From: Micromonospora sp. NBC_00389
Lineage (GTDB): Bacteria; Actinomycetota; Actinomycetes; Mycobacteriales; Micromonosporaceae
NCBI RefSeq assembly: GCF_036059255.1
Contig: NZ_CP107947.1
Span: forward strand, 7,750,001-7,814,000
Direction: 5' to 3'
Length of the DNA: 64,000 bases
Below the pieces are notes generated by a model. The model made no database searches and had not been told where the DNA came from. It saw only the letters and a program-made list of their open reading frames with translations. Position numbers and translations under genes: made by a program. Positions 24,736 to 34,632 of the stretch are shown piece by piece. Numbering within the stretch: position 1 is the first letter of the stretch; the number at the start of each line of letters is the position of its first letter.

Positions 24736-25032
24736 ATGCTGATCGCGTTCTCGATTACCCCGCTCGGTGTCGGTGAGTCCGTCGGTGACCTGGTGGCCGA
24801 GGCGGTGCGGGTGGTCCGCGAGTCCGGCCTGCCCAACCGGACGGATGCCATGTTCACCACCGTCGAGGGCGAGTGGGACGAGGTGATGGCGGTGGTGAAG
24901 CGGGCGGTCGACGTGGTGGCCGCGCAGGCGCCCCGGGTGAGTGTGGTGCTCAAGGCCGACATCCGGCCGGGAGTGACCGACGCGCTCACCGCGAAGGTGG
25001 CCCACGTGGAGGATCGGTTGGCCCAGGGCTGA
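24736..25032 (+). CDS. Thiamine-binding protein (MTH1187/YqgV, DUF77)
   Basis: A 98-residue protein of the MTH1187/DUF77 family: [26 protein letters not shown] opening, then [19 protein letters not shown], then [11 protein letters not shown]. Proteins of this family bind thiamine, and the related YkoF domain binds thiamine/HMP in the B. subtilis ykoFEDC operon. Its place about 0.75 kb after ykoEDC suggests it is the YkoF counterpart, though with its own promoter and beyond the riboswitch. The ATG at 24736 is chosen over an upstream one because the fold begins there. Confidence 0.88.
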   Translation: MLIAFSITPLGVGESVGDLVAEAVRVVRESGLPNRTDAMFTTVEGEWDEVMAVVKRAVDVVAAQAPRVSVVLKADIRPGVTDALTAKVAHVEDRLAQG

Positions 25033-25135
25033 GCGCTACCGGCCGGTGACCGGCTGTCGACGACGACGCCCGCACTCCCACGCACCGCGATACGGTCGCA
25101 GCACGGCAGTGCGACGGTGAGAGGTGGCGGCACGG

Positions 25136-26578
25136 ATGGCTGAGCAGGCGACGGCGCAGATCGGTGTGACCGGGCTGGCGGTGATGGGCCGCAATCTGGC
25201 CCGCAACCTGGCCCGCAACGGCTTCACCGTGGCGGTGCACAACCGAACGCCTGCGCGCACCCGCAGCCTGATCGCCGAGCACGGCGACGAGGGCACGTTC
25301 GTGCCCGGCGAGTCGATGACCGACTTCGTGGCGTCGCTGGAACGACCCCGCGCGGTGATCGTGATGGTCAAGGCGGGTGCGCCCACCGACGCGGTGATCG
25401 ACGAGCTGGTGCCGCTGCTGGATGAGGGCGACATCATCGTCGACTGCGGTAACGCCCGCTTCGCCGACACGCGTCGCCGGGAGGAGTCGCTCCGGGCGCG
25501 AGGGCTGCACTTCAGCGGCACCGGTGTCTCCGGCGGCGAGGAGGGCGCGCTGCTCGGGCCGAGCATCATGCCGGGCGGCTCCGCCGAGTCGTACGCCAAG
25601 CTCGGGCCGATGTTCGAGAAGATCGCCGCGCACGTGGACGGCGTCCCGTGCTGCATGCACATCGGGCCGGACGGCGCCGGGCACTTCGTCAAGATGGTGC
25701 ACAACGGCATCGAGTACGCCGACATGCAGCTCATCGCCGAGGCGTACGACCTGCTCCGGGCTGGCCTGGACGCGGAGCCGGCGCAGATCGCGGAGATCTT
25801 CCGCGACTGGAACAGCGGCGAGCTGGAGTCCTTCCTCATCGAGATCACCGCCGACGTGCTGGCTCACCACGATTCCGCCACCGGCCGGCCCTTCGTGGAC
25901 GTGGTGCAGGACCGGGCCGAGCAGAAGGGCACCGGGCGGTGGACCGTGCAGAGCGCGCTGGACCTGGGCATCCCGATCACCGGGATCGCGGAGGCGACCT
26001 TCGCCCGCTCGCTCTCCGGGCACGTCGACCAGCGCGAGGCGGCCCGCCGGGCGTTCCCGGACGCCGGTGAGAAGTGGCAGGCGGCCGACCGGGAGGCGTT
26101 CATCGAGGATGTCCGCCGCGCGCTGCTCGCCTCGAAGATCGTCGCGTACGCGCAGGGCTTCGACCACATCCGCGCCGGCAGCCAGGAGTACGACTGGAAC
26201 ATCGACCTCGGCGGCACGGCGACCATCTGGCGGGGCGGCTGCATCATCCGGGCCCGCTTCCTGAACCGGATCCGCGAGGCGTACGACGAGCAGCCCGACC
26301 TGCCGACGTTGCTGGTGGCGCCGTACTTCGCCGACGCGGTCGGTGCCGGCGTGCCGAGCTGGCGGCGGGTGGTGGCCGACGCGGTCCGGGCCGGAGTGCC
26401 GACGCCGGCGTTCTCGTCGTCGCTGGCGTACTTCGACGCGCTGCGCGCCGAGCGGCTGCCCGCCGCGTTGATCCAGGGCCTGCGGGACAACTTCGGTGCG
26501 CACACCTACCAGCGCGTCGACCGCGAGGGCTCGTTCCACACCACCTGGGCGGGAGAGCGCACCGAATCCCCCGCCTGA
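25136..26578 (+). CDS. gnd: 6-phosphogluconate dehydrogenase, NADP-dependent
   Basis: Oxidatively decarboxylates 6-phosphogluconate to ribulose-5-phosphate in the pentose phosphate pathway. Full length at 480 residues. Amino Rossmann domain with GLAVMGRNLARNLARNGF and VHNRTPARTR; GTGVSGGEEGALLGPS; catalytic Lys in HFVKMVHNGIEYADMQ; and the carboxy helical domain with GTGRWTVQSALDLGIP and IWRGGCIIRARFL. The start at 25136 follows GAGAGG; four codons further upstream there is another ATG. Confidence 0.96.
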   Translation: MAEQATAQIGVTGLAVMGRNLARNLARNGFTVAVHNRTPARTRSLIAEHGDEGTFVPGESMTDFVASLERPRAVIVMVKAGAPTDAVIDELVPLLDEGDIIVDCGNARFADTRRREESLRARGLHFSGTGVSGGEEGALLGPSIMPGGSAESYAKLGPMFEKIAAHVDGVPCCMHIGPDGAGHFVKMVHNGIEYADMQLIAEAYDLLRAGLDAEPAQIAEIFRDWNSGELESFLIEITADVLAHHDSATGRPFVDVVQDRAEQKGTGRWTVQSALDLGIPITGIAEATFARSLSGHVDQREAARRAFPDAGEKWQAADREAFIEDVRRALLASKIVAYAQGFDHIRAGSQEYDWNIDLGGTATIWRGGCIIRARFLNRIREAYDEQPDLPTLLVAPYFADAVGAGVPSWRRVVADAVRAGVPTPAFSSSLAYFDALRAERLPAALIQGLRDNFGAHTYQRVDREGSFHTTWAGERTESPA

Positions 26579-26615
26579 CGGCGTGCGCCTGGCCTCTCCC
26601 CGTCTCGGAGCGGGG

Positions 26616-27377
26616 TCAGGCGATGGTCGCGTGCATCTCCCAGACGAGGATCTCGGCCGGCTCGTCCGCGGTGACCCGACGGCCGCCGGTCGCGGTGAGT
26701 CGGGCCGCGTCGCCGGTGCCGAGGGGGCCGCTGCCCTCCAGGGTCACCGTGCCGTTGGGCACGTACAGGTGCACGAAGGGCGCATCCGGGATAGTGACCT
26801 CGTCGCCGGGGCCGAGCCGGGCGGCGTGCAGGGTGGCGTACCGGTTGCGGATCCGGATCGCGGACGCCCCGTCGTAGCGGTCCATTCCGGAGGCGATCGG
26901 GACCAGGCCGCCACGCAGCAGTTCGTCCTCGATCTCCAACTGCTCGTAGCCGGGGTCGACGCCCTGCTCGTCGGGGAGCACCCACATCTGCACGAAGTGC
27001 ACCGGGTCGCTGTGTGGCGCCTGGTTGTTGAGTCGCCAGGCGTCGTTCTTCTCCGAGTGCAGGATGCCGGTGCCGGCGCTCATCCGCTGGGCCAGCCCCG
27101 GGTAGATCACCCCGGAGTGGCCGGTGGAGTCCTGGTGCACCAGGGAGCCGCGCAGCACCCAGGTGACGATCTCCATGTCCTCGTGCGGGTGGGTCTCGAA
27201 GCCGGCACCGGGGCGGACCACGTCGTCGTTGTTGACCAGTAGCAGACCGTGGTGGGTGTTGGCCGGGTCGTAGTGCCGGGAGAACGAGAAGGAGTGCTTC
27301 GAGTCCAGCCAGGAGATCCTGGTGGCGAAGCGGTCCTCGGCCCGGTGTACGTCGACCGATGGGGCGGGCGCGGTCAC
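26616..27377 (-). CDS. Pirin-family bicupin protein
   Basis: A 253-residue pirin-like protein. The amino cupin carries the metal ligands in ETHPHEDMEIVTWVLRG (His, His) plus LAQRMSAGTGILHSEKN (His, Glu); DPANTHHGLLLVNNDDVV is the usual leading motif. The carboxy cupin is weaker. Bacterial pirins include quercetinases and regulators of pyruvate flux. The ATG overlaps the end of the 75-residue gene by 4 bases, so the two are co-translated. Confidence 0.9.
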   Translation of the reverse strand: MTAPAPSVDVHRAEDRFATRISWLDSKHSFSFSRHYDPANTHHGLLLVNNDDVVRPGAGFETHPHEDMEIVTWVLRGSLVHQDSTGHSGVIYPGLAQRMSAGTGILHSEKNDAWRLNNQAPHSDPVHFVQMWVLPDEQGVDPGYEQLEIEDELLRGGLVPIASGMDRYDGASAIRIRNRYATLHAARLGPGDEVTIPDAPFVHLYVPNGTVTLEGSGPLGTGDAARLTATGGRRVTADEPAEILVWEMHATIA

Positions 27378-27601
27378 CAGGCACGCTGCCCGGTGTCGGA
27401 AGACGACGGCGCCCAGGTCAGGGCCGGGTCCCCAGTGGCCAGCTCGGCGATCTCGCCGCTGCGCAGCTGCGGCGTGTGGCCGAACTCGGCGCAGTGCTGC
27501 TCGGCGATCTCCGAGCAGATCTCGGCCACCTGCTCGCAGATCGGGTCGCCCAGGTCGGCCGCGTTCAACGCCATGATCATCTTGTACCGGAGATCCCGCA
27601 T
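27374..27601 (-). CDS. Small soluble protein, unknown function (75 aa)
   Basis: Begins MRDLRYKMIMALNAADLGDP after GGAGG 7 bases upstream. It has two Cys (DPICEQVAEICSEI) and a third in QHCAEFGH, and no membrane segment. Coupled by a 4-base overlap to the pirin gene. I do not recognise the family. Length and coupling suggest a small helical protein acting with pirin. Confidence 0.65.
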   Translation of the reverse strand: MRDLRYKMIMALNAADLGDPICEQVAEICSEIAEQHCAEFGHTPQLRSGEIAELATGDPALTWAPSSSDTGQRAW

Positions 27602-27742
27602 GTCCACCTCCGACCGCCTCGGTCCCGCCACCTTCGGACCCTACCCGCCACCAACCCGCAGCACCCCGAAACGACTCCCTCCCGGGGCGACCGCCCCGGT
27701 CGGGTCGCCGCCACCGCCGACCCGACGGGTGCGGACACGGAG

Positions 27743-27776
27743 CGGCGCCGCCCCCGAAGATGTGGGGGCGGCGCCG
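27743..27776 (-). terminator. Rho-independent-type terminator of the 61-aa gene
   Basis: CGGCGCCGCCCCC (27743-27755) pairs perfectly with GGGGGCGGCGCCG (27764-27776), with an 8-base loop. It lies 13 bases past the stop of the small gene at 27789. Confidence 0.8.
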
Positions 27777-27788
27777 AGGATCACAGGG

Positions 27789-27974
27789 TTACCAGAATCG
27801 GCGACGCTTGGCCTTCTGGGGGCGGATCAGGTCGGCACCCTTGGTCAGCAGCCGACTCGCCCCGGAGGGACCACGTCGGGCCTCCAGGGTGTGGCTGAGG
27901 CGGCGGGCACCGGCCGCGGCCAGTGGCACCGCGATCGCCATCACCGCCCACTGTGCAATGCGCTTCTGGATCAT
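27789..27974 (-). CDS. Small basic membrane-associated protein (61 aa)
   Basis: Reads MIQKRIAQWAVMAIAVPLAAAGARRLSHTLE at the start, with one probable membrane helix (about 6-24), then a basic tail ending PQKAKRRRFW. A strong GGAGGTGA ribosome site lies 7 bases upstream of the ATG and a clear terminator follows, so it is a true single-gene unit. Function unknown. Confidence 0.7.
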   Translation of the reverse strand: MIQKRIAQWAVMAIAVPLAAAGARRLSHTLEARRGPSGASRLLTKGADLIRPQKAKRRRFW

Positions 27975-28040
27975 GTGGGTTCACCTCCGTCAGTGGCTCC
28001 TGACATCACTGATACCCAGCGTGACGTGCCGGTAAGCCTC

Positions 28041-28841
28041 TCAGCCCACCGGGGCGACCGGGTTGGGCAGCGCACCGCCGAACCGCCGGTCCCGCTGGGC
28101 GTACAGCTCGCAGGCGTACCAGAGGTGGCGGCGGTCGAAATCCGGCCAGAGCGTGTCCAGGAAGACCAGCTCGGCGTACGCGGTCTGCCAGAGCAGGAAG
28201 TTGGAGATCCGTTCCTCCCCGGAGGGGCGCAGGAACAGGTCCACCTCCGGGATCTCCGGGTGGTAGAGGTACTTCGCCACGGTCTTCTCGGTGACCTTCG
28301 CCGGATCCAGTCGGCCGGCCGCCACGTCGCGGGCGATCGCGGCGGCGGCGTCACCGATCTCCGCCTGCCCCCCGTAGTTGACGCAGAACTGCAGGGTCAG
28401 CGTCGAGTTGCCGCGGGACATCTCCTCGGCGGTCTGCAGCTCGGAGATGACGCTCTTCCACAGGCGCCCGGGCCGACCCGACCAGACCACCCGGACACCG
28501 AGGTCGACCAACTGGTCGCGGCGGCGGCGGATGACGTCCCGGTTGAACCCCATCAGGAACCGGACCTCGTCCGGCGAGCGCCGCCAGTTCTCCGTGGAGA
28601 ACGCGTACGCCGACAGGTAGGGGATGCCCATCTCGATCGCACCCTCGATGGTGTCGAAGAGGCTGTGCTCCCCCGCCTCGTGACCCTTGGTGCGCGGCAG
28701 CCCGCGCTCCTTGGCCCACCGGCCGTTGCCGTCCATCACCACGGCGACGTGCTTTGGCACCGCCTCGGTGGGCAGCGCCGGCGGACGGGCGCCCGACGGG
28801 TGCGGTGTCGGCGGCATCGGCTCACGCCGGCCGGCCCTCAT
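28041..28841 (-). CDS. uppS: Isoprenyl transferase (polyprenyl diphosphate synthase)
   Basis: cis-Prenyltransferase that builds the polyprenyl diphosphate carrier for cell-wall synthesis. About 266 residues. Motifs: [17 protein letters not shown] (catalytic Asp), [35 protein letters not shown] and [18 protein letters not shown], followed by [12 protein letters not shown]. The start at 28841 has GGGGAGAG upstream and overlaps recO by 20 bases; ATGs at 28874 and 28817 are alternatives. recO-uppS order is the same as in mycobacteria. Confidence 0.93.
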   Translation of the reverse strand: MRAGRREPMPPTPHPSGARPPALPTEAVPKHVAVVMDGNGRWAKERGLPRTKGHEAGEHSLFDTIEGAIEMGIPYLSAYAFSTENWRRSPDEVRFLMGFNRDVIRRRRDQLVDLGVRVVWSGRPGRLWKSVISELQTAEEMSRGNSTLTLQFCVNYGGQAEIGDAAAAIARDVAAGRLDPAKVTEKTVAKYLYHPEIPEVDLFLRPSGEERISNFLLWQTAYAELVFLDTLWPDFDRRHLWYACELYAQRDRRFGGALPNPVAPVG

Positions 28842-29724
28842 CGATCGGATCACTCTCTCTCCCCCTGCTCGCACCGTCCGCCCCGGCCTCGACGTCGCCG
28901 CGCGGCCGGAGCATCGCGGCCCCAGCGCCCCCCGACGGCGGGACCGTGCCGGTCACCGAGGGACCCCGGTCGACCAGCGGGAGCGAGCGTAGCGCGCGTT
29001 CCAGATGCCACTGCAGGTGCGCCGCGACCAGCCCACTGCACTCCCGGCGGACGCCGGTCTCGGTGGCGTCGGCGACCACCCAGTCGCCGGTGGCCAGCGC
29101 GGACATCAGGTCGATGGTGGCCGGCGCGGGATGGGCCGCGCCGGGCGGTCGGCAGTCCGGGCAGACCGCGCCACCGGCCGGTACGGAGAACGCCCGGTGC
29201 CGCCCGGGTGTGCCGCAGACCGCGCACGCGATCAGCGCCGGCGCCCAGCCCGCGAGGGCCATCCCGCGCAGCAGGTACGCGTCGAGCACCAGCGTGGTGG
29301 CGTGCTCGCCCCGGGACAGCGCCTTCAACGCGCCCACGGTGAGCTGGAAAAGCCGCAGCGACGGCTCCCGCTCCACCGGGGTCAGCCGCTCGGCGGTCTC
29401 GGCGATCGCGCTGGCCGCCGTGTAACGGGGGTAGTCCCCGAGGAACCGCTTGCCGTACAGCTCGATGCCCTCGACCTGGCTGACGGTGTGCAGCGAGCTG
29501 CCGTGGTTGCCCTTCGGGTCACCGGCGAGCTGGAGGTCGACGTGGCCGAACGGCTCCAGGCGAGCACCGAACTTGCTGGTCGTGCGGCGGATCCCCCGGG
29601 CCACCGCGCGCAGCCGGCCGTGCCGGCGGGTGAGCAGGGTGATGATCCGGTCGGACTCGCCGAGCTTCTGCACGCGCAGCACCACCGCGTCGTCGCGGTA
29701 GAGCTGTCGGCGATACCCGGCCAT
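28822..29724 (-). CDS. recO: DNA repair protein RecO
   Basis: Recombination mediator that loads RecA with RecF/RecR at gaps. 300 residues: an amino OB-fold ([36 protein letters not shown]), a helical middle, and a zinc finger with [25 protein letters not shown] (shown in parts: CAVC and CPDC). The carboxy end is extended and disordered beyond usual RecO length. The uppS start lies inside its 3' end. Confidence 0.92.
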   Translation of the reverse strand: MAGYRRQLYRDDAVVLRVQKLGESDRIITLLTRRHGRLRAVARGIRRTTSKFGARLEPFGHVDLQLAGDPKGNHGSSLHTVSQVEGIELYGKRFLGDYPRYTAASAIAETAERLTPVEREPSLRLFQLTVGALKALSRGEHATTLVLDAYLLRGMALAGWAPALIACAVCGTPGRHRAFSVPAGGAVCPDCRPPGAAHPAPATIDLMSALATGDWVVADATETGVRRECSGLVAAHLQWHLERALRSLPLVDRGPSVTGTVPPSGGAGAAMLRPRGDVEAGADGASRGRESDPIDEGRPA

Positions 29725-29826
29725 CGGACCATTCTCCCTCGGGGTGTGAAATCAGGGTCGGATCGGGGTGGACGCGCGGACGAACCCCGATGCGCCCGGC
29801 GCGCGACCGGCCGTAGCGTGCTGGAC

Positions 29827-30633
29827 ATGGCACTGCACCGGACCACCGGCCACCCCCGTCACCGCGCCGTCGCTCCCGTCGCACTGGGGGCGGCCACCGC
29901 CCTCATCCTGCTCACCGGGTGCGACAACCTGGCGTTCCGCCGCCTCGACTACGACAACACCGAGGCGGTGAAGATCACCACGATCCGGGTGCTGCCCGGT
30001 TCCGGCGACCTGGTGGTGCACGGCACCGGCTCGGCGTCCGAGGTGCGGATCAAGCGGGTGGTGCGCTACCAGGGCGGCGAGCCCAACAGCCGGTACGAGA
30101 TCAAGGACGGCGAACTGCTACTGGACGCCGACTGCGGCGACCGGTGCAGCATCTCCTACGAGGTGACCGTGCCGGAGGGGGTCGCCGTGCAGGGCGAGAC
30201 CGGCTCCGGCGATGTCGAGCTGACCCGGGTCGGCACGGTCGACCTGCGACTCGGCTCGGGCGACGTGCGGGTCGCCGGCGCCACTGGCGCGGTCGGCGTG
30301 GAGACCGGCTCCGGCGACATCGTCGTGAGCGAGGCCAGCGCGGCGGTACGGCTACGCGCCTCGTCCGGGGACATCGCCGCGCGCCGGCTGAGCGGCGCGG
30401 TCGACGCCGAGGCTCAGTCCGGCAACGTCACGGTCGAGCTGGACGCGCCGGCCTCGGCCCGGGCGCACGCCTCCAGCGGGGACGTCACGCTGGTGGTGCC
30501 GGCGGGCAGCTACCGGGTCCGCTCCAGCACCGGCTCCGGCGACGCGCGGGTCACCGTTGCCGACAACCCGGCCGCGTCGCTGGTGCTCGACGGCTCGGCG
30601 GGCAGCGGCAACGTGACGATCAGCGAGCGCTGA
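29827..30633 (+). CDS. DUF4097-type beta-helix lipoprotein
   Basis: A 268-residue exported lipoprotein: basic start, hydrophobic stretch, lipobox LLTGC with the Cys near residue 35. The mature part is made of short repeats of the type TGSGDV, LGSGDVRV, TGSGDIVV, SSGDIAA, QSGNVTV, SSGDVTL, typical of DUF4097 adhesin-like beta-helix proteins. Two Cys in DADCGDRCS may pair. Its 3' end overlaps the convergent acyltransferase gene by 14 bases. Function unknown. Confidence 0.8.
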   Translation: MALHRTTGHPRHRAVAPVALGAATALILLTGCDNLAFRRLDYDNTEAVKITTIRVLPGSGDLVVHGTGSASEVRIKRVVRYQGGEPNSRYEIKDGELLLDADCGDRCSISYEVTVPEGVAVQGETGSGDVELTRVGTVDLRLGSGDVRVAGATGAVGVETGSGDIVVSEASAAVRLRASSGDIAARRLSGAVDAEAQSGNVTVELDAPASARAHASSGDVTLVVPAGSYRVRSSTGSGDARVTVADNPAASLVLDGSAGSGNVTISER

Positions 30634-31759
30634 CCTCGACGGTGGCCGCCTCCCCGGCCACCCGCTGCGCCGGTACGACGGGCCGTCCGACGGTCGCCCC
30701 CACGCCGGTCTGGTTCGCCGGTCGATTGTCGGAGCGGATCGGCGGGCCGGACTGGCGGGGCGGGCCACCGGGGAGCAGTTCCGGGCGCCGGCGGGCGGCG
30801 ACGTCCTCGACCCAGCCGACGGCCAGGGTCACCACCCCGACCAGTGCGAAGACCAGCAGCACCCGGATGGCCAGCCCCAGCGGATCCTGGTGGGACCAGC
30901 CGACCACGTCCACCAGCGGGGTGAGCGCCACCACGAAGGGCATGTGCCAGAGGTAGATGGTGAGCGCCCGCCGATTGACCACGGTTACCGCCCGGTCGGC
31001 CAACCGGCTACGCCTCAGCCAGTCGATCCCGGCCGGTGCCCGACCAAGAACGATCAGGATGAACGCGGTGGACCAGAGGGCGTTGCCGAGATGGTTGTCG
31101 TTGAGGTCGTACCCGCGCGGGCCTGGATGCGCGACGATCCAGGCCCCGCCGGCCGCGGCGAGCACCAGCGCCGCCGGGTACAGCACCCGGCCGGCGAGCC
31201 GGCGCAGCATCCCGGCCTGGTGGGCGAAGCCGAGCAGCCACGCGCCGAAATAGAGCCCGAACTCGCGCAGCACCGCCGGGGGCGCCGGGTAGATCCCCAC
31301 CTCGATCGCCACCAGCAGGAGGTACGGGGCGAGCAGGGTGGGCAGCGGGGCACGCCGGAACAGCCAGAGCGCGATCGGTGAGGCGAGCACGAACCACAGG
31401 TAGTCGCGCAGATACCAGATGACGCTCAGCGCCAGGGCACCCCAGTTGTTGGCCGGCGGGTCAGCGATCGGGAACAACCACAGCAGCAGCCGCGGCGTCA
31501 CCGGCAGCCCGGTGAACAGCATGGCCGGCACGAAGACCGCGGCCATCACCCACAGCGACGGCAGCAACCGGCGCAGCCGGCGGCCGACCGCCACCGGCCC
31601 CGAGCGGTTCAGCGAGGCGGCCATCAACGAGCCGGCCAGCGCGAACATCACCGACATGGCAGGAAAGACGAGCGTGAGGGTCGCCCACCCGGTGACGTGG
31701 TAGACGACCACTCGGACGATGGCCAGGAAACGGAGCAGATCTAGGTACCTGTTGCGCAT
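30620..31759 (-). CDS. Membrane acyltransferase (acyltransferase 3 family)
   Basis: A 379-residue integral membrane acyltransferase with about 10 helices. The opening RNRYLDLLRFLAIVRVVVYHVTGW holds the family's catalytic-type Arg/His pair, and YLWHMPFVVALTPL lies near the end. Such proteins O-acylate sugars, lipids or antibiotics at the membrane. The carboxy ~70 residues are proline/arginine-rich. It lies between era and recO, where many actinobacteria have an unrelated gene, and converges on the DUF4097 lipoprotein with a 14-base overlap. Confidence 0.85.
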   Translation of the reverse strand: MRNRYLDLLRFLAIVRVVVYHVTGWATLTLVFPAMSVMFALAGSLMAASLNRSGPVAVGRRLRRLLPSLWVMAAVFVPAMLFTGLPVTPRLLLWLFPIADPPANNWGALALSVIWYLRDYLWFVLASPIALWLFRRAPLPTLLAPYLLLVAIEVGIYPAPPAVLREFGLYFGAWLLGFAHQAGMLRRLAGRVLYPAALVLAAAGGAWIVAHPGPRGYDLNDNHLGNALWSTAFILIVLGRAPAGIDWLRRSRLADRAVTVVNRRALTIYLWHMPFVVALTPLVDVVGWSHQDPLGLAIRVLLVFALVGVVTLAVGWVEDVAARRRPELLPGGPPRQSGPPIRSDNRPANQTGVGATVGRPVVPAQRVAGEAATVEVSAR

Positions 31760-31947
31760 CAGCCTGCATCTGGGTCGGGGACGCGGGATGTACCTCCCCT
31801 ACCCTGCGCGGCGGCATCGCCAAACGGCCGTGGCCCCGATCAAACGTGAATCTTGCCATCGGCCCGACCGAAGATGATCGTGTTGCCGGGTGGCACCCAC
31901 CCCTCGGCCGGCCCGACCGGAGTGCCCGGCCGGACCGGTGAGACGGG

Positions 31948-32856
31948 TCAGAAGCCCAGCTTGCGCAGCTGCTTCGGGTCGCGCTGCCAGTCCTTCGCCA
32001 CCCGCACGTGCAGGTCCAGGTAGACCCGGGTGCCGAGCAACTCCTCGATCTGCTTGCGGGCGTTGGTGCCGACCTCCTTGAGCCGGCTCGCCCGGTGACC
32101 GAGCACGATCGCCTTCTGGCTGGGCCGCTCCACATACAGGTCGGCGTAAATCTTCATGAGCTGACCCTCGGGGATCATCTCCTCCACCACCACCGCGATG
32201 GAGTGCGGCAGCTCGTCGCGGACCCCTTCCAGGGCCGCCTCCCGGATCAGCTCCGCGACCAGCACCTGCTCCGGGTCGTCGGTCAGCATGTCGTCCGGGT
32301 AGAGCTGCGGCGACGGCGGCAGGTAGCTGGTCATCACGTCGACAAGGGTGTCCACCTGGTGCCCGGAGACCGCGCTCACCGGCACGATCTCGGCGAACTC
32401 GCCCATCTTGCTGACCGCGAGCAACTGCTCGGCCAGGCGGCGCTTGTCCACCAGGTCGGTCTTGGTGACCACGGCCAGCACGGTCGCCTTCAGCTCGGCC
32501 AACTCGCCGGTGATGAACCGGTCGCCGCGCCCGACCGGCTCGTCGGCCGGGATGCACAGGCCGATCACGTCCACCTCGGTCCAGGTCGATCGGACCAGGT
32601 CGTTGAGGCGCTCGCCGAGCAGCGTACGGGGGCGGTGCAGGCCCGGCGTGTCGACCAGGACCAGCTGCGACTCCGGCCGGTGCAGCACGGCCCGGATGAC
32701 GTGCCGGGTGGTCTGCGGCTTGTTCGAGGTGATCGCGATCTTGGTGCCGACGATGGCGTTGGTCAGCGTGGACTTGCCGGCGTTGGGTCGGCCGACGAAA
32801 CAGCCGAACCCGGCCCGGTAGGGGCGTGCCTCCGGATCCTTCACGCCGCCGGTCAC
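31948..32856 (-). CDS. era: GTPase Era
   Basis: Ribosome-assembly GTPase acting on 16S rRNA. 302 residues: G1 GRPNAGKST (about 22-30), G2 region QTTRHVIRAV, G3 DTPGLHRP, G4 TKTDL, and the KH RNA-binding domain from about 205 (VVEEMIPEG, then VERPSQKAIVLGHRASRLKEVG). The start overlaps the deaminase-like gene by 4 bases, placing it last in the phoH-ybeY-corC-era operon. Confidence 0.96.
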   Translation of the reverse strand: MTGGVKDPEARPYRAGFGCFVGRPNAGKSTLTNAIVGTKIAITSNKPQTTRHVIRAVLHRPESQLVLVDTPGLHRPRTLLGERLNDLVRSTWTEVDVIGLCIPADEPVGRGDRFITGELAELKATVLAVVTKTDLVDKRRLAEQLLAVSKMGEFAEIVPVSAVSGHQVDTLVDVMTSYLPPSPQLYPDDMLTDDPEQVLVAELIREAALEGVRDELPHSIAVVVEEMIPEGQLMKIYADLYVERPSQKAIVLGHRASRLKEVGTNARKQIEELLGTRVYLDLHVRVAKDWQRDPKQLRKLGF

Positions 32857-33239
32857 TGGGTCACCGTGCCGAGCACGGTGCCGTCCGGTGCGGCCACGTG
32901 GATCGGCGCGTCCACGGCGAGGTCACGCACCACCGCGTGCCCGGCGCCGTCCAGCGTCGACGCCTCGGTCACCACCGCCGCCGCCTCCAGCCGGGTCGCC
33001 CCGGCCGCCACGGCCGAGGCCACCGCCAGTTGCAACGCGGTGAGGGTCAGCGAGGGCAGCGCGACGCTGGCGGCCGCGTACGTCCGGCCGTCCTGGTCCC
33101 GGACCGCGGCGCCCTCCACGGCGCCGACCCGCCCGCGGGCTCCCCGGGCCAGGACGACGAGCTTGCCGTCCTCGGCGCTCAGCGGGGCCGGCGCGGTGGG
33201 GGTGGGCCGGGCGGCGTGCGCGGCGGGTGTGTCAGGCAT
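32853..33239 (-). CDS. Cytidine deaminase-like protein lacking the zinc site
   Basis: A 128-residue protein in the place of Rv2365c of M. tuberculosis, between corC and era. After a proline/alanine-rich lead (~25 residues), LVVLARGARGRVGA, GAAVRDQDGRTYAAASV and LTLTALQLAVASAVAAGA follow the cytidine deaminase fold. The catalytic CAE/HAE is replaced by TAL and no PCxxC is present, so zinc chemistry is very unlikely. It probably has a structural or RNA-related role. It overlaps both neighbours and is therefore co-translated. Confidence 0.8.
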   Translation of the reverse strand: MPDTPAAHAARPTPTAPAPLSAEDGKLVVLARGARGRVGAVEGAAVRDQDGRTYAAASVALPSLTLTALQLAVASAVAAGATRLEAAAVVTEASTLDGAGHAVVRDLAVDAPIHVAAPDGTVLGTVTQ

Positions 33240-34632
33240 CGGCGGGTTGCCTCTCCTCGTCTCGATTGTGGTCCTGGTCGTCTCCGGGGCCGGCCTGCTC
33301 GCCGCGCCCTCCGTTGTCCTGCTCGTCGCCCGGCTCCACCCGGCTGACCAGGACGGTGTCGATCCGGTTGCGTCGGCCGGTGGTGCCCTCGGCGACCAGC
33401 CGGAGGCCGGCCACCTCGACCTCCGCTCCGGGGATCGGCACCCGCCCGAGCGACTGGGCCAACAGACCACCGACCGTCTCCACCTCGTCGGCGGGCAGGT
33501 CGGTGTGGAACAGCTCGCCGAGATTCTCCACCGGCAGGCGGGCGGTGACCCGCACCGAGGAGTCGGCCAGACGTTCGACCGGCGGGCGTTCGACATCGTA
33601 CTCGTCGGTAATCTCGCCGACGATCTCCTCCAGGATGTCCTCGATGGTGACCAGGCCGCCGGTGCCGCCGTATTCGTCGACGACGATGACCAGGTGGTTG
33701 CGGGCCGCCTGCATCTCCGACAGCAGGTCGTCGACCGGCTTGGACTCCGGTACGAAGGTCGCCGGGCGCATCAGCTCGGCCACCGGCAGTTGCTCGGCGG
33801 CCGGGTCACCGCCCCGGGAGCGCCGGATCAGGTCCTTGAGATAGAGCACGCCCAGCACGTCGTCGACGCTCTCGCCGATCACCGGGATGCGGGAGAAGCC
33901 GGAACGCAGGAAGAGCGCCAGCGCCTGCGAGAGCGTCTTGCCCTCCTCGATCCACACCATCTCGGTACGCGGCACCATCACCTCACGGGCGATGGTGTCG
34001 CCGAGCGCGAAGACCGAGTGGATCATCTGTCGTTCGCCGTGTTCGACCACACCCCGTTGCTCGGCCAGGTCGACGAGCTCGCGCAGCTCCACCTGGGTGG
34101 CGAACGGTCCCTCCCGAAAGCCGCGCCCCGGGGTGACCGCGTTGCCGATCAGGATGAGCAGCGACGCGAGTGGGTTGAGCGCCCGGCCCAGCCAGCGGAC
34201 CAGTGGCGCCACCGCCCGCCCCACGGCGTACGCGTGCTGCCGGCCGATGGTGCGCGGGGCGACCCCGACCACCACGAAGCTGACCACGGTCATCGCGCCG
34301 GCGGTGACCAGCGCGGCCCGCCAGCCGGCGCCGAAGCTGTCCACCGCGACCAGGGCCACCAGCGTGGTGGCGGTCAGCTCGGCGAGCAGCCGCAACAGCA
34401 GGAGCAGGTTGAGGTGCCGGACCACGTCGCCGGCCACCGCCTGGAGGGTCCGGGCGCCGCGTACGCCGTCCCGGGCCAACTCGGCGGCGCGGGCCGGGGA
34501 GACGGCGGCGAGCGCCGCCTCGGTCATCGCGATCACGCCGGCCAGCACGACCAGGCCGGCCGCGAAGACGATCAGTTGTAGATCGGGTAGGCCGGCCGTG
34601 GGGCCGGCCGCCAGTAGTGGAGTGGACATCAC
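33232..34632 (-). CDS. Hemolysin-family CNNM/CorC transport protein
   Basis: A 466-residue membrane protein: DUF21 (CNNM) transmembrane part with 3-4 helices in the first ~190 residues, a CBS pair ([14 protein letters not shown], then [23 protein letters not shown], then [25 protein letters not shown]), and the CorC_HlyC domain at the end. The family takes part in magnesium/cobalt efflux or in ribosome-linked stress. Its start overlaps the ybeY stop by 4 bases. Confidence 0.93.
   Translation of the reverse strand: MMSTPLLAAGPTAGLPDLQLIVFAAGLVVLAGVIAMTEAALAAVSPARAAELARDGVRGARTLQAVAGDVVRHLNLLLLLRLLAELTATTLVALVAVDSFGAGWRAALVTAGAMTVVSFVVVGVAPRTIGRQHAYAVGRAVAPLVRWLGRALNPLASLLILIGNAVTPGRGFREGPFATQVELRELVDLAEQRGVVEHGERQMIHSVFALGDTIAREVMVPRTEMVWIEEGKTLSQALALFLRSGFSRIPVIGESVDDVLGVLYLKDLIRRSRGGDPAAEQLPVAELMRPATFVPESKPVDDLLSEMQAARNHLVIVVDEYGGTGGLVTIEDILEEIVGEITDEYDVERPPVERLADSSVRVTARLPVENLGELFHTDLPADEVETVGGLLAQSLGRVPIPGAEVEVAGLRLVAEGTTGRRNRIDTVLVSRVEPGDEQDNGGRGEQAGPGDDQDHNRDEERQPADA

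Noticed and set aside
32008..34581. 857-codon open frame antisense to era/corC
   Set aside because: Shadow of well-identified genes.
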